Assembly: GCA_031394045.1 (NCBI GenBank) | Contig: JANMWN010000061.1 | Coordinates: forward strand, 1 to 7,868 | Reading direction: 5' to 3' | From: JANYIP01 sp031394045 | Lineage (GTDB): Bacteria; Actinomycetota; Actinomycetes; Prado026 | Length of the DNA stretch: 7,868 bases | Notes under the pieces: generated by a model | Databases searched by the model: none | Seen by the model: only the letters and a program-made list of their open reading frames with translations | What the model was told of the DNA's origin: nothing | Part shown: in pieces, positions 1-6,760 of the stretch | Layout of the letters: each line of letters opens with the position of its first letter | Numbering within the stretch: the stretch's first letter is position 1 | Position numbers and translations under genes: made by a program

Positions 1-1
1 C

Positions 2-319
<318 letters not shown>

Positions 320-347
320 CGGCCGCGGACGACCTGCGCGGTCGACG

Positions 348-354
348 AAGGAGG
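348..354 (+). promoter_or_regulatory. Ribosome binding site of the propeller lipoprotein gene
   Basis: AAGGAGG is a near-perfect Shine-Dalgarno sequence, four bases before the ATG at 359. It fixes the start of the lipoprotein gene and suggests efficient translation. The gap after the pruA stop is only 39 bp and has no convincing terminator, so read-through from pruA is possible. Confidence 0.85.
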
Positions 355-358
355 CGTA

Positions 359-1348
359 ATGCGTCGTCGGAGCGTCCACCCGATCTCAGCCGGGGCGCTC
401 GTCGTGCTCGCGTTCACCGCCTGCAGCTCGTCGGCGACGTCGTCGCCCACACCAGCAACGAAGGGGCCCTCGATGGTGGCCACGGTGAGCATCCAGGATG
501 CGGGTGGCGCCCGGCTCCATGTGTCCGGTGGCATGGACTGGATCACCGTCGCCGGCGGCAGCGCGTGGACCTCGAACGAGGCCATCACCCGGCTGGACGG
601 CCGCACCGGGGACGTGCTCGCGACCATCGCGATCCCAGGTCCGACCTGTCTGGCCCCCGACATCGGGTACGGATCACTGTGGTTCGGCGTGTGTGGCACT
701 CCCGAGGTCGTGCGGATCGACCCCAGGAGCGGCAAGGTACTCGCCACGATCAAGGTCGCAATGGTCACCGACCTCCAGGAGGAGTCGTCGGTCGCAGCGG
801 GTGCCGGCGGCGTGTGGCTGCTCGCCCAGCCAGACCTGCTGGTGCAGATCGACCCCCGCACCAACACCGTGGCGAGGGTCGTCAAGGCCCCGGCGGGTGC
901 CAGCGCGATCAGGGCGTCGAACGATGCGCTCTGGGTGAGCGTGCATGCCAACAGCACGCTGCTCAAGATCGATCCCCGAACCCTTCGGACCCTCGTGACC
1001 ATCCCGGTCGGAACCGGGCCACAGTTCCTCGCGCTCGGCATCGGGGCGGTGTGGACCCTCGATCAGGACGGCGGCACCGTGACCCGGGTCGATCTCGCCA
1101 CGGCCAAGGCCGTCACCACGGTGCAGGTCGACATCGGAGCCGTGGACGGCGGGGACATCGCCGTCGGCGGCGGTTTCGTCTGGGCACGCGTGACAGATGG
1201 GCTGGTGGCCAAGATCGACCCTCGCACGAACACCGTGGTCGCGGCCTATGGGCCTGGCGCCGGTTCGGGGAGCGTCGCGGCCGACGGGTCCGCGGCATGG
1301 ATCACCGCACACGACTCGGACACTGTCTTCCGGCTGCCGCTGACCTGA
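359..1348 (+). CDS. Secreted lipoprotein with seven-bladed YVTN/NHL-like beta-propeller
   Basis: No specific function can be assigned. The 329-aa product starts with a lipoprotein signal peptide: MRRR, a hydrophobic core GALVVLAF, and a lipobox-like LAFTAC with Cys22 as the predicted lipidated residue (Phe at -3 is less usual). A Ser/Thr/Pro-rich linker follows, then repeats of 40-44 residues. Six units carry an I/V/L-D-P-R-T-x-x-V-type hairpin, with the Asp at residues 80, 121, 165, 205, 245 and 287. Each is preceded by an xW strand (AWTSN, LWFGV, VWLLA, LWVSV, VWTLD, VWARV), and a seventh, AWITAHDSDTVFRL, closes the ring. This matches the architecture of YVTN or virginiamycin-lyase-like propellers. 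No catalytic motif is visible, so a binding or scaffold role at the outer face of the membrane is inferred. Cys97 and Cys112 could form a disulfide. The ATG is chosen because of its strong ribosome binding site. The gene sits between duplicated copies of the pruA 3' end, which suggests later insertion. Confidence 0.85.
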   Translation: MRRRSVHPISAGALVVLAFTACSSSATSSPTPATKGPSMVATVSIQDAGGARLHVSGGMDWITVAGGSAWTSNEAITRLDGRTGDVLATIAIPGPTCLAPDIGYGSLWFGVCGTPEVVRIDPRSGKVLATIKVAMVTDLQEESSVAAGAGGVWLLAQPDLLVQIDPRTNTVARVVKAPAGASAIRASNDALWVSVHANSTLLKIDPRTLRTLVTIPVGTGPQFLALGIGAVWTLDQDGGTVTRVDLATAKAVTTVQVDIGAVDGGDIAVGGGFVWARVTDGLVAKIDPRTNTVVAAYGPGAGSGSVAADGSAAWITAHDSDTVFRLPLT

Positions 1349-1363
1349 CTCACGCCCGCCTGC

Positions 1364-1378
1364 GGCCCGAGCTGGGCC
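1364..1378 (+). terminator. Weak hairpin after the lipoprotein gene (possible terminator)
   Basis: GGCCC and GGGCC form a 5-bp G/C-only stem around a 5-base loop, starting 16 bases after the lipoprotein stop codon. There is no T tract. It could slow or end transcription, but a stem this short is common by chance in DNA of this composition. Confidence 0.2.
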
Positions 1379-1425
1379 ACCGCCTCTCGCTCCGCGCCAG
1401 CGTTGGGCATGCAGGGGCTGGTGAG

Positions 1426-1459
1426 CGACTGACCACCGGTACCGCCACATGGGCTGACG
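1426..1459 (+). repeat. Direct repeat copy 2 (duplicated pruA 3' end, in intergenic DNA)
   Basis: This is the second copy of the 34-bp repeat at 288-321, with 32/34 identity by eye. In the matching frame it would encode TDHRYRHMG and then TGA, that is, the pruA terminus with one Pro-to-Arg change. There is no open frame upstream: an in-frame TGA lies at 1422. It is therefore a non-coding remnant or recombination footprint, not part of a gene. It ends 8 bp before the candidate -10 element of the glutamate dehydrogenase gene. Confidence 0.85.
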
Positions 1460-1466
1460 CGCTGGG

Positions 1467-1472
1467 TAGGCT
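1467..1472 (+). promoter_or_regulatory. Candidate -10 element for the glutamate dehydrogenase gene
   Basis: TAGGCT fits the actinobacterial housekeeping -10 consensus TANNNT and would start transcription near 1479, giving a leader of about 50 bases before the GTG at 1530. No clear TTGACA-like -35 box sits 16-18 bp upstream, which is common in this group but leaves the call uncertain. Confidence 0.3.
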
Positions 1473-1516
1473 GCAGAACGGCAGTCGCACAACGGCGTGC
1501 GGCGTACACCCGTGAA

Positions 1517-1521
1517 GAGGG
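1517..1521 (+). promoter_or_regulatory. Ribosome binding site that decides the glutamate dehydrogenase start
   Basis: GAGGG lies 8 bases before the GTG at 1530. The two upstream in-frame GTG codons (1497 and 1512) have no comparable purine-rich sequence at the right distance, so the start at 1530 is preferred. Confidence 0.55.
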
Positions 1522-1529
1522 CGAGTTCT

Positions 1530-4500
1530 GTGACCCCGATCGTCGGCATCCCGTCGAACCGGCTCGAGGAGTCCAAGACCGACCTGGTCGCTCGTGCGAT
1601 CGAGGTCGGCGAGCACGGCCGGGGCGGTGACGTCGACGCCCGCTTCCTCCGTCGCTACTACCGGCTCGTCGCGGCCGACGACATCGTGGGGCGCGACCCG
1701 GTTGACATCTACGGCGCCGCGCTCTCCAACCGCGACCTCGCCGCCCGCCGCCCCCAGGGCATGGCCAACGTGCGTGTCTTCACCCCGACCGTCGAGGAGC
1801 ACGGCTGGGCGTCGGGCCACACTGTCGTCGAGGTCGCCACCGACGACATGCCGTTCCTCGTCGACTCGGTCACGAGCTTCCTCGCCCGCAGCGGCACGAC
1901 GATCCACCTGGTCATGCACCCCCAGCTGGTGGTGCGCCGCACCATCACGGGCGACATGGTCGAGGTCCTCGACGGGGCGCCCGGCGACGCGCTGCCGGCC
2001 GACGCGCTGGTCGAGTCGTGGATGCACATCGAGATCGACCGGCAGACCGTCGCCGGGAGCCTGGAGCAGATCGGGACCGGCCTGCGCCGGGTCCTGTCCG
2101 ATGTCCGCGAGGTCGTCGAGGACTGGGCCAAGATGACCGACGCGGCCCTGCGCACCGCTGACGAGATCGCCGCCAACCCGCCGCCGGTCCCCGATGCCGA
2201 GGCGTCAGAGGCGTGGGAGCTGCTGCGCTGGCTGGCCGACGACCACTTCACCTTCCTGGGCTACCGCGAGTACGACCTGCTCCGACAGGACGACGAGGAC
2301 GTGCTCGTGGCGCGCGCGGGGTCGGGCCTTGGCGTGCTGCGCTCGGACCAGAACCTGTCGACCTCGTTCGCGTCCCTGCCGCCCGAGGTACGTGCCAGGG
2401 CCCGTGAGCCCAAGATGCTTGTACTCACCAAGGCCAACTCGCGCTCGACCGTGCACCGTCCGGCCTACCTCGACTACGTCGGCGTCAAGACGTTCGACAC
2501 CGACGGGCAGGTAAGCGGCGAGCGCCGCTTCCTCGGCCTGTTCACCTCGTCCTCGTACACACAGAGCGTCCTGCGGATCCCGGTGCTGCGCCGCAAGGTG
2601 CGTGAGGTCCTGGACGCATCGGGTTTCGGGATGGACAGCCACAGCGGCAAGGACCTGCTCGAGATCCTCGAGACCTACCCGCGCGACGAGCTGTTCCAGA
2701 TCTCGGTCGAGCAGTTGCTGCCGACGGCCCTGGCCGTGCTGCACCTGCAGGAGCGCAGGCAGACCCGGCTGTTCCTGCGCAAGGACGTCTACGGACGCTT
2801 CATGTCCTGCCTGGTCTACCTGCCGCGGGACCGTTACACCACCGACGTCCGGCTGGAGATGGAGCAGATCCTCCGCGACACCTTCCACGGTTCGTCGGTC
2901 GACTACACCGCGCGGGTGTCCGAGTCGGTGCTGGCCCGCCTGCACTTCGTCGTACGCGTGGACAGGCACGAGACGGTGCCGGACGTCGACGGGGTCGAGG
3001 TCGAGCAGCGGCTGGTCGATGCGACGCGGTCGTGGGCCGACGACTTCGTGGACGCACTGGTCGACCAGTGCGGCGAGGAGGAGGCCGGACGGCTGCTCAA
3101 GATCTACGGCGAGGCATTTCCTGAGGCCTACAAAGAGGACTTCCCTGCTCGCACCGCCGTCGCGGACCTCAAGCAGCTCGATGCTCTCGCCAACCAGACG
3201 TCGGCCCTGAACTTGTATCTGCCGCTCGGCGCGGAGCCGGGGGAGCGGCGCTTCAAGATCTACCGCGCGGGGGCTCCGGTCTCGCTGTCGCAGGTGCTGC
3301 CGGTCCTCCAGCGCATGGGCGTCGAGGTCGTCGACGAGCGGCCGTACGAGGTCGATGGCGTCGACGCGAACCCGTTGTGGATCTACGACTTCGGCCTTCG
3401 CTACGACGGACCGCCCGACAGCGGCGACGTCAAGGCCCGGTTCCAGGAGGCGTTCTCCGCGGCGTGGGCCGGCGAGGCCGAGTCCGACGGCTTCAACACC
3501 CTCGTGCTCCGGGCCGGCCTGTCGTGGCGCGAGGCGATGATCCTGCGGGCGTACGCGAAGTACCTGCGCCAGGCCGGCTCGACCTTCAGCCAGGAGTACC
3601 TCGAGCAGTGCCTGATCGCCCACGTCCCGATCACCCGCCTGCTCGTCCGTCTCTTCGAGGCCAGCCTCGACCCGGGCGTGCCGGGGGAGCGCGAGGAGCT
3701 GACGTCCGCTCTGGTCGAGGAGATCGAGGGCGCCCTCGACTCGGTGGCCAGCCTCGACCAGGACCGCATCCTGCGCTCGTACCTCGCCCTGATCCGTTCG
3801 ACGTTGCGTACCAACTACTTCCAGGTCGCTGCGGACGGCAAGCCCAAGGCGTACGTGTCGTTCAAGCTGGACTCGCAGAAGCTGCCCGACCTGCCTGCGC
3901 CAAGGCCGAAGTTCGAGATCTGGGTCTACTCCCCGAGGGTCGAGGGCGTGCACCTGCGCTTCGGTGCCGTCGCGCGCGGAGGCCTGCGCTGGTCGGACCG
4001 GCGCGAGGACTTCCGCACTGAGATCCTCGGCCTGGTCAAGGCGCAGGCGGTCAAGAACGCCGTCATCGTCCCGGTGGGTGCCAAGGGCGGCTTCATCGTG
4101 AAGAATGCGAAGGCCGACCCCACCAACCGCGAGGCCGTTCAGGCCGAGGGCATCGAGTGCTACCGCACGTTCATCTCGGCGCTGCTCGACATCACCGACA
4201 ACCTCGTCGACGGAGCCGTCGTCCCGCCGAGCCGGGTCGTCCGCCACGACGGCGACGACCCCTATCTCGTGGTCGCGGCAGACAAGGGCACCGCGACGTT
4301 CTCGGACATCGCCAACGACGTCTCTAACCAGTACGGGTTCTGGATGGGCGACGCCTTCGCCTCCGGCGGGTCGGCCGGGTACGACCACAAGGTGATGGGA
4401 ATCACCGCACGCGGTGCGTGGGAGTCGGTCAAGCGGCACTTCCGCGAGATCGGGATCAACACCCAGACCCAGGAGTTCAGCTGCGTCGGGGTCGGCGACA

Positions 4501-6389
4501 TGTCCGGCGACGTCTTCGGCAACGGGATGCTGCTGTCCGAGCGCATCCAGCTCGTGGCCGCATTCGACCACCGGCACATCTTCCTCGACCCCAAGCCCGA
4601 CACCGCCGCGTCGTTCGCCGAGCGCAAGCGGCTCTTCGACCTCCCTCGCTCGTCGTGGGACGACTACGACAAGTCGCTGATCTCGGCGGGGGGCGGCGTC
4701 TACCCGCGTACGGCTAAGTCCCTGAACGTGACGCCCGAGGTACGCGCGGCGCTCGGCATCGAAGGCAACGCGGCGAGCCTGACGCCGCAGGAGCTGATGA
4801 AGGCGATCCTGTCGGCGCCCGTCGACCTGCTGTGGAACGGCGGGATCGGCACCTACGTCAAGGCATGGACGGAGTCCAACGCGGACGTCGGCGACAAGGC
4901 CAATGACGCGATCCGGGTCGACGGCGGTGCGCTGCGCTGCGTCGTGGTCGGCGAGGGCGGCAACCTCGGCTGCACCCAACTTGGCCGGATCGAGGCGGCG
5001 CAGAACGGCGTACGCCTCAATACCGACGCCATCGACAACTCGGCCGGCGTCGACACCTCGGACCACGAGGTCAACATCAAGATCCTGCTCGACTCCGTCG
5101 TACGCGCGGGCGACCTCACCGCGAAGCAGCGCAACCAGCTGCTCGCGAGCATGACCGACGACGTGGCGGCGCACGTGCTGCGGGACAACTACGAGCAGAA
5201 CGTGTTGCTGGGCAACGCCCGGACGCAGTCGCACTCGATGCTCCCGGTGCATCAGCGGTTCATCCGCGAGCTCGTCCGCAAGGGTGATCTCGACCGCGAC
5301 CTGGAGTTCCTGCCGCACGACCTCGAGATCGAGACCCGCTTCGCCGCGGGGCTCGGGCTCACCTCGCCGGAGTTCTCCGTGCTGGTGGCCTACTCCAAGA
5401 TGACCCTCAAGCACCAGCTGCTGGGGTCTAGCCTGCCGGACGAGCCGTACTTCCGCTCGCTCGCCCAGCGGTACTTCCCGCCGCCGATCACCGTCCAGTA
5501 CGGCGATCGCATCGAGGCTCACCCGCTGCGCCGGGAGATCGTGACGACCAGCGTCGTCAACGACATGATCAACCGGGCCGGCATCACCTTCGTCTACCGC
5601 TCGAGCGAGGAGACGGGGGCCACGCCCGTCGAGGTCGCGCGGGTCTTCTCGGTCGTCCGCGAGGTATTCGAGCTGCCGAAGTTCTGGGCCCAGGTCGAGG
5701 CGCTCGACAACCAGATCCCCACGGTCGCGCAGACTGCGCTGTATCTGGAGTGCCGCCGGTTGACGGACCGGGCGACGCGGTGGATGCTCCAGTCGCGGCG
5801 GTCGCTCGTCGACGTCGACGCCGAGATCCAGCATTTCGCGGCCATGCCCGGCCTGCGGTCTTTGGTGCCGTCATTGCTCCGCGGTGTCGAGTTCGAGCGG
5901 CTCCAGCGGCGCGGCGCCGAACTCGAGTCGCTGGGTGTCCCCACCGACCTCGCCCAGGACGCCGCGGCCATGCTTGACGCCTTCTCGCTGCTCGACATCG
6001 TCGAGCTTTCGCAGAGCAGCGGCGAGGAGCCCGAGCAGGTCGGCCGGCTCTACTTCGCACTCTCCGAGCGGTTCGAGGTCGACCGGATGCTGACCCGGAT
6101 CACCGGCCTGCCGCGCGACGATCGCTGGGCGGCCCTGGCCCGGATGGCGTTGCGCTACGACCTCTACGGTGCGCTCGCCACCCTGACCCGCAACGTGCTG
6201 TCGGTGACCGCCGGGACAAGTGATCCCGACGAGCGGATCGCCCAGTGGCAGGCGCTCAACGCCGAGGGCCTGGCCCGGGCCAGGGCAACCCTCGTCGAGA
6301 TCTCCGCGTCCGAGTCCTTCGACCTCGCGACCCTGTCCGTGGCGATGCGGGTGATCCGTACCCTCGTGCCGACCGGCGGCGCCGGCTGA
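1530..6389 (+). CDS. gdh: NAD-specific glutamate dehydrogenase, large (~180 kDa) type
   Basis: This enzyme oxidatively deaminates glutamate to 2-oxoglutarate and ammonia with NAD+, mainly a catabolic reaction in the cytoplasm. The product is 1,619 aa from GTG 1530 (1,630 from GTG 1497), the usual size for the family. The N-terminal half has three ACT-like segments starting near residues 81 (with DDMPFLVDS at 105-113), 413 (RLFLRKDVYGRFMSCLVYL) and 574 (RFKIYRAGAPVSLSQVL). The catalytic core has GGLRWSDR at 817-824 and VKNAVIVPVGAKGGF, with Lys842 and Lys852 matching substrate and catalytic lysines of small GDHs. AADKGTATFSD follows, with Asp918 as the likely catalytic acid. Next come GVGDMSGDVFGNG from 987, DLLWNGGIGTYVKA from 1099 and VVGEGGNLGCTQLGRIEAA from 1138. 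A helical C-terminal domain follows. The frame is intact and no key motif is missing. Relatives form homo-oligomers with regulatory N-terminal domains; the mycobacterial enzyme is inhibited by GarA. Regulation here is unknown. PruA upstream supplies glutamate. Confidence 0.96.
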   Translation: MTPIVGIPSNRLEESKTDLVARAIEVGEHGRGGDVDARFLRRYYRLVAADDIVGRDPVDIYGAALSNRDLAARRPQGMANVRVFTPTVEEHGWASGHTVVEVATDDMPFLVDSVTSFLARSGTTIHLVMHPQLVVRRTITGDMVEVLDGAPGDALPADALVESWMHIEIDRQTVAGSLEQIGTGLRRVLSDVREVVEDWAKMTDAALRTADEIAANPPPVPDAEASEAWELLRWLADDHFTFLGYREYDLLRQDDEDVLVARAGSGLGVLRSDQNLSTSFASLPPEVRARAREPKMLVLTKANSRSTVHRPAYLDYVGVKTFDTDGQVSGERRFLGLFTSSSYTQSVLRIPVLRRKVREVLDASGFGMDSHSGKDLLEILETYPRDELFQISVEQLLPTALAVLHLQERRQTRLFLRKDVYGRFMSCLVYLPRDRYTTDVRLEMEQILRDTFHGSSVDYTARVSESVLARLHFVVRVDRHETVPDVDGVEVEQRLVDATRSWADDFVDALVDQCGEEEAGRLLKIYGEAFPEAYKEDFPARTAVADLKQLDALANQTSALNLYLPLGAEPGERRFKIYRAGAPVSLSQVLPVLQRMGVEVVDERPYEVDGVDANPLWIYDFGLRYDGPPDSGDVKARFQEAFSAAWAGEAESDGFNTLVLRAGLSWREAMILRAYAKYLRQAGSTFSQEYLEQCLIAHVPITRLLVRLFEASLDPGVPGEREELTSALVEEIEGALDSVASLDQDRILRSYLALIRSTLRTNYFQVAADGKPKAYVSFKLDSQKLPDLPAPRPKFEIWVYSPRVEGVHLRFGAVARGGLRWSDRREDFRTEILGLVKAQAVKNAVIVPVGAKGGFIVKNAKADPTNREAVQAEGIECYRTFISALLDITDNLVDGAVVPPSRVVRHDGDDPYLVVAADKGTATFSDIANDVSNQYGFWMGDAFASGGSAGYDHKVMGITARGAWESVKRHFREIGINTQTQEFSCVGVGDMSGDVFGNGMLLSERIQLVAAFDHRHIFLDPKPDTAASFAERKRLFDLPRSSWDDYDKSLISAGGGVYPRTAKSLNVTPEVRAALGIEGNAASLTPQELMKAILSAPVDLLWNGGIGTYVKAWTESNADVGDKANDAIRVDGGALRCVVVGEGGNLGCTQLGRIEAAQNGVRLNTDAIDNSAGVDTSDHEVNIKILLDSVVRAGDLTAKQRNQLLASMTDDVAAHVLRDNYEQNVLLGNARTQSHSMLPVHQRFIRELVRKGDLDRDLEFLPHDLEIETRFAAGLGLTSPEFSVLVAYSKMTLKHQLLGSSLPDEPYFRSLAQRYFPPPITVQYGDRIEAHPLRREIVTTSVVNDMINRAGITFVYRSSEETGATPVEVARVFSVVREVFELPKFWAQVEALDNQIPTVAQTALYLECRRLTDRATRWMLQSRRSLVDVDAEIQHFAAMPGLRSLVPSLLRGVEFERLQRRGAELESLGVPTDLAQDAAAMLDAFSLLDIVELSQSSGEEPEQVGRLYFALSERFEVDRMLTRITGLPRDDRWAALARMALRYDLYGALATLTRNVLSVTAGTSDPDERIAQWQALNAEGLARARATLVEISASESFDLATLSVAMRVIRTLVPTGGAG

Positions 6390-6418
6390 TCTGCCGTACC
6401 CGGACCTGCCGTTTGCCG

Positions 6419-6424
6419 TACAGT
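6419..6424 (+). promoter_or_regulatory. Candidate -10 element giving a leaderless transcript
   Basis: TACAGT fits the actinobacterial TANNNT -10 consensus. Its last base is 8 bases before the GTG at 6433, so transcription would start at or just before the start codon, as in leaderless genes. No Shine-Dalgarno sequence precedes this GTG, which agrees with a leaderless start. No -35 box is evident. Co-transcription with the glutamate dehydrogenase gene also remains possible. Confidence 0.35.
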
Positions 6425-6432
6425 CGCGGCTC

Positions 6433-6708
6433 GTGCGCTACCTGGCGGCCCCGTTCGCACTCGCGGCTGCCGTCATCGCGCTCATCAACTTCGCGCAGGT
6501 CCTGCTGAGCCGTCCGGTCTTCCGCCCGGAGAGCACGCACCGTACGCCGACCCAGATCCGGCACGACTCGTTCGCGACCGGCATCGCCGTCTCGGGACTC
6601 ACCCTCGGGCTCGCCGGAGTCGCCTTGGGCGCCCCCTGGTTGGTCGGCCCGGCCTTCGTCGTCGTGGTCATCGGCTACTCGATCCTGTTCCGCGGTCGTA
6701 CGCCCTGA
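6433..6708 (+). CDS. Small three-helix membrane protein, function unknown
   Basis: I do not recognise the family. The 91-aa product has a hydrophobic N-terminal segment (about residues 4-26, AAPFALAAAVIALINFAQVLL). A polar, Arg/His-rich loop with RPESTHRTPTQIRHDSF follows. Two closely spaced hydrophobic segments complete it (about 49-66 and 69-86, the latter GPAFVVVVIGYSILF), and it ends in a basic tail FRGRTP. This predicts an integral inner-membrane protein with three helices; no catalytic or metal-binding motif is seen. The GTG start has no ribosome binding site but follows a candidate -10 element at leaderless distance. The gene begins 43 bp after the glutamate dehydrogenase stop, in the same direction, and is followed directly by a strong hairpin. 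A functional link to glutamate metabolism cannot be claimed. Codon use fits the neighbours, and the clear hydrophobic pattern supports a real gene. Confidence 0.75.
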   Translation: MRYLAAPFALAAAVIALINFAQVLLSRPVFRPESTHRTPTQIRHDSFATGIAVSGLTLGLAGVALGAPWLVGPAFVVVVIGYSILFRGRTP

Positions 6709-6709
6709 C

Positions 6710-6759
6710 CTCGTGTCCGGGTCGACGGGCGCTCAAGCGCTCGCTGACCCGGACCCGAG
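6710..6759. terminator. Long bidirectional hairpin terminator between convergent genes
   Basis: The arms CTCGTGTCCGGGTC (6710-6723) and GACCCGGACCCGAG (6746-6759) pair with one mismatch (T6714 against C6755), including an uninterrupted 9-bp GTCCGGGTC/GACCCGGAC. The interior continues the stem with G-U pairs and one A/C mismatch up to GCGC-TCAA-GCGC at 6729-6740. The hairpin fills the gap between the stop of the membrane protein (6708) and the stop of the acyl-CoA synthetase (6761-6763 on the - strand). There is no T tract on either side, as is usual for actinobacterial terminators. Position and symmetry indicate it serves both genes. Confidence 0.8.
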
Positions 6760-6760
6760 A

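Noticed and set aside
323..341. CCGCG...CGCGG inverted repeat between pruA and the lipoprotein gene as a terminator
   Set aside because: The stem is only 5 bp with a 9-base loop and no T tract, so it is not distinguishable from chance in this GC-rich sequence.
322..1459. A complete mobile element spanning the lipoprotein gene
   Set aside because: No transposase, integrase, terminal inverted repeats or short target duplication is visible. Only the direct repeat supports insertion, so it is reported as a finding and not annotated as a mobile element.
565..1515. Overlapping frames in and opposite the lipoprotein gene (565-1515 +, 139-1041 -, 674-1576 -)
   Set aside because: They are Arg/Gly/Pro-rich or low-complexity, have no ribosome binding sites, and are out of frame with the strongly supported propeller protein.
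1497..1529. An 11-codon N-terminal extension of the glutamate dehydrogenase starting at GTG 1497
   Set aside because: No ribosome binding site precedes 1497 or 1512, while GTG 1530 has one at proper spacing. The extension cannot be excluded but is less likely.
2205..5834. A very long open frame on the - strand (about 1,209 codons) opposite the glutamate dehydrogenase gene
   Set aside because: The translation is highly charged, rich in Arg, Val, Asp, Leu and Glu, and has no recognisable domain. Long antisense frames are expected opposite real genes in high-GC DNA, where third-position G/C preference removes stop codons. The + strand frame has full family motifs.
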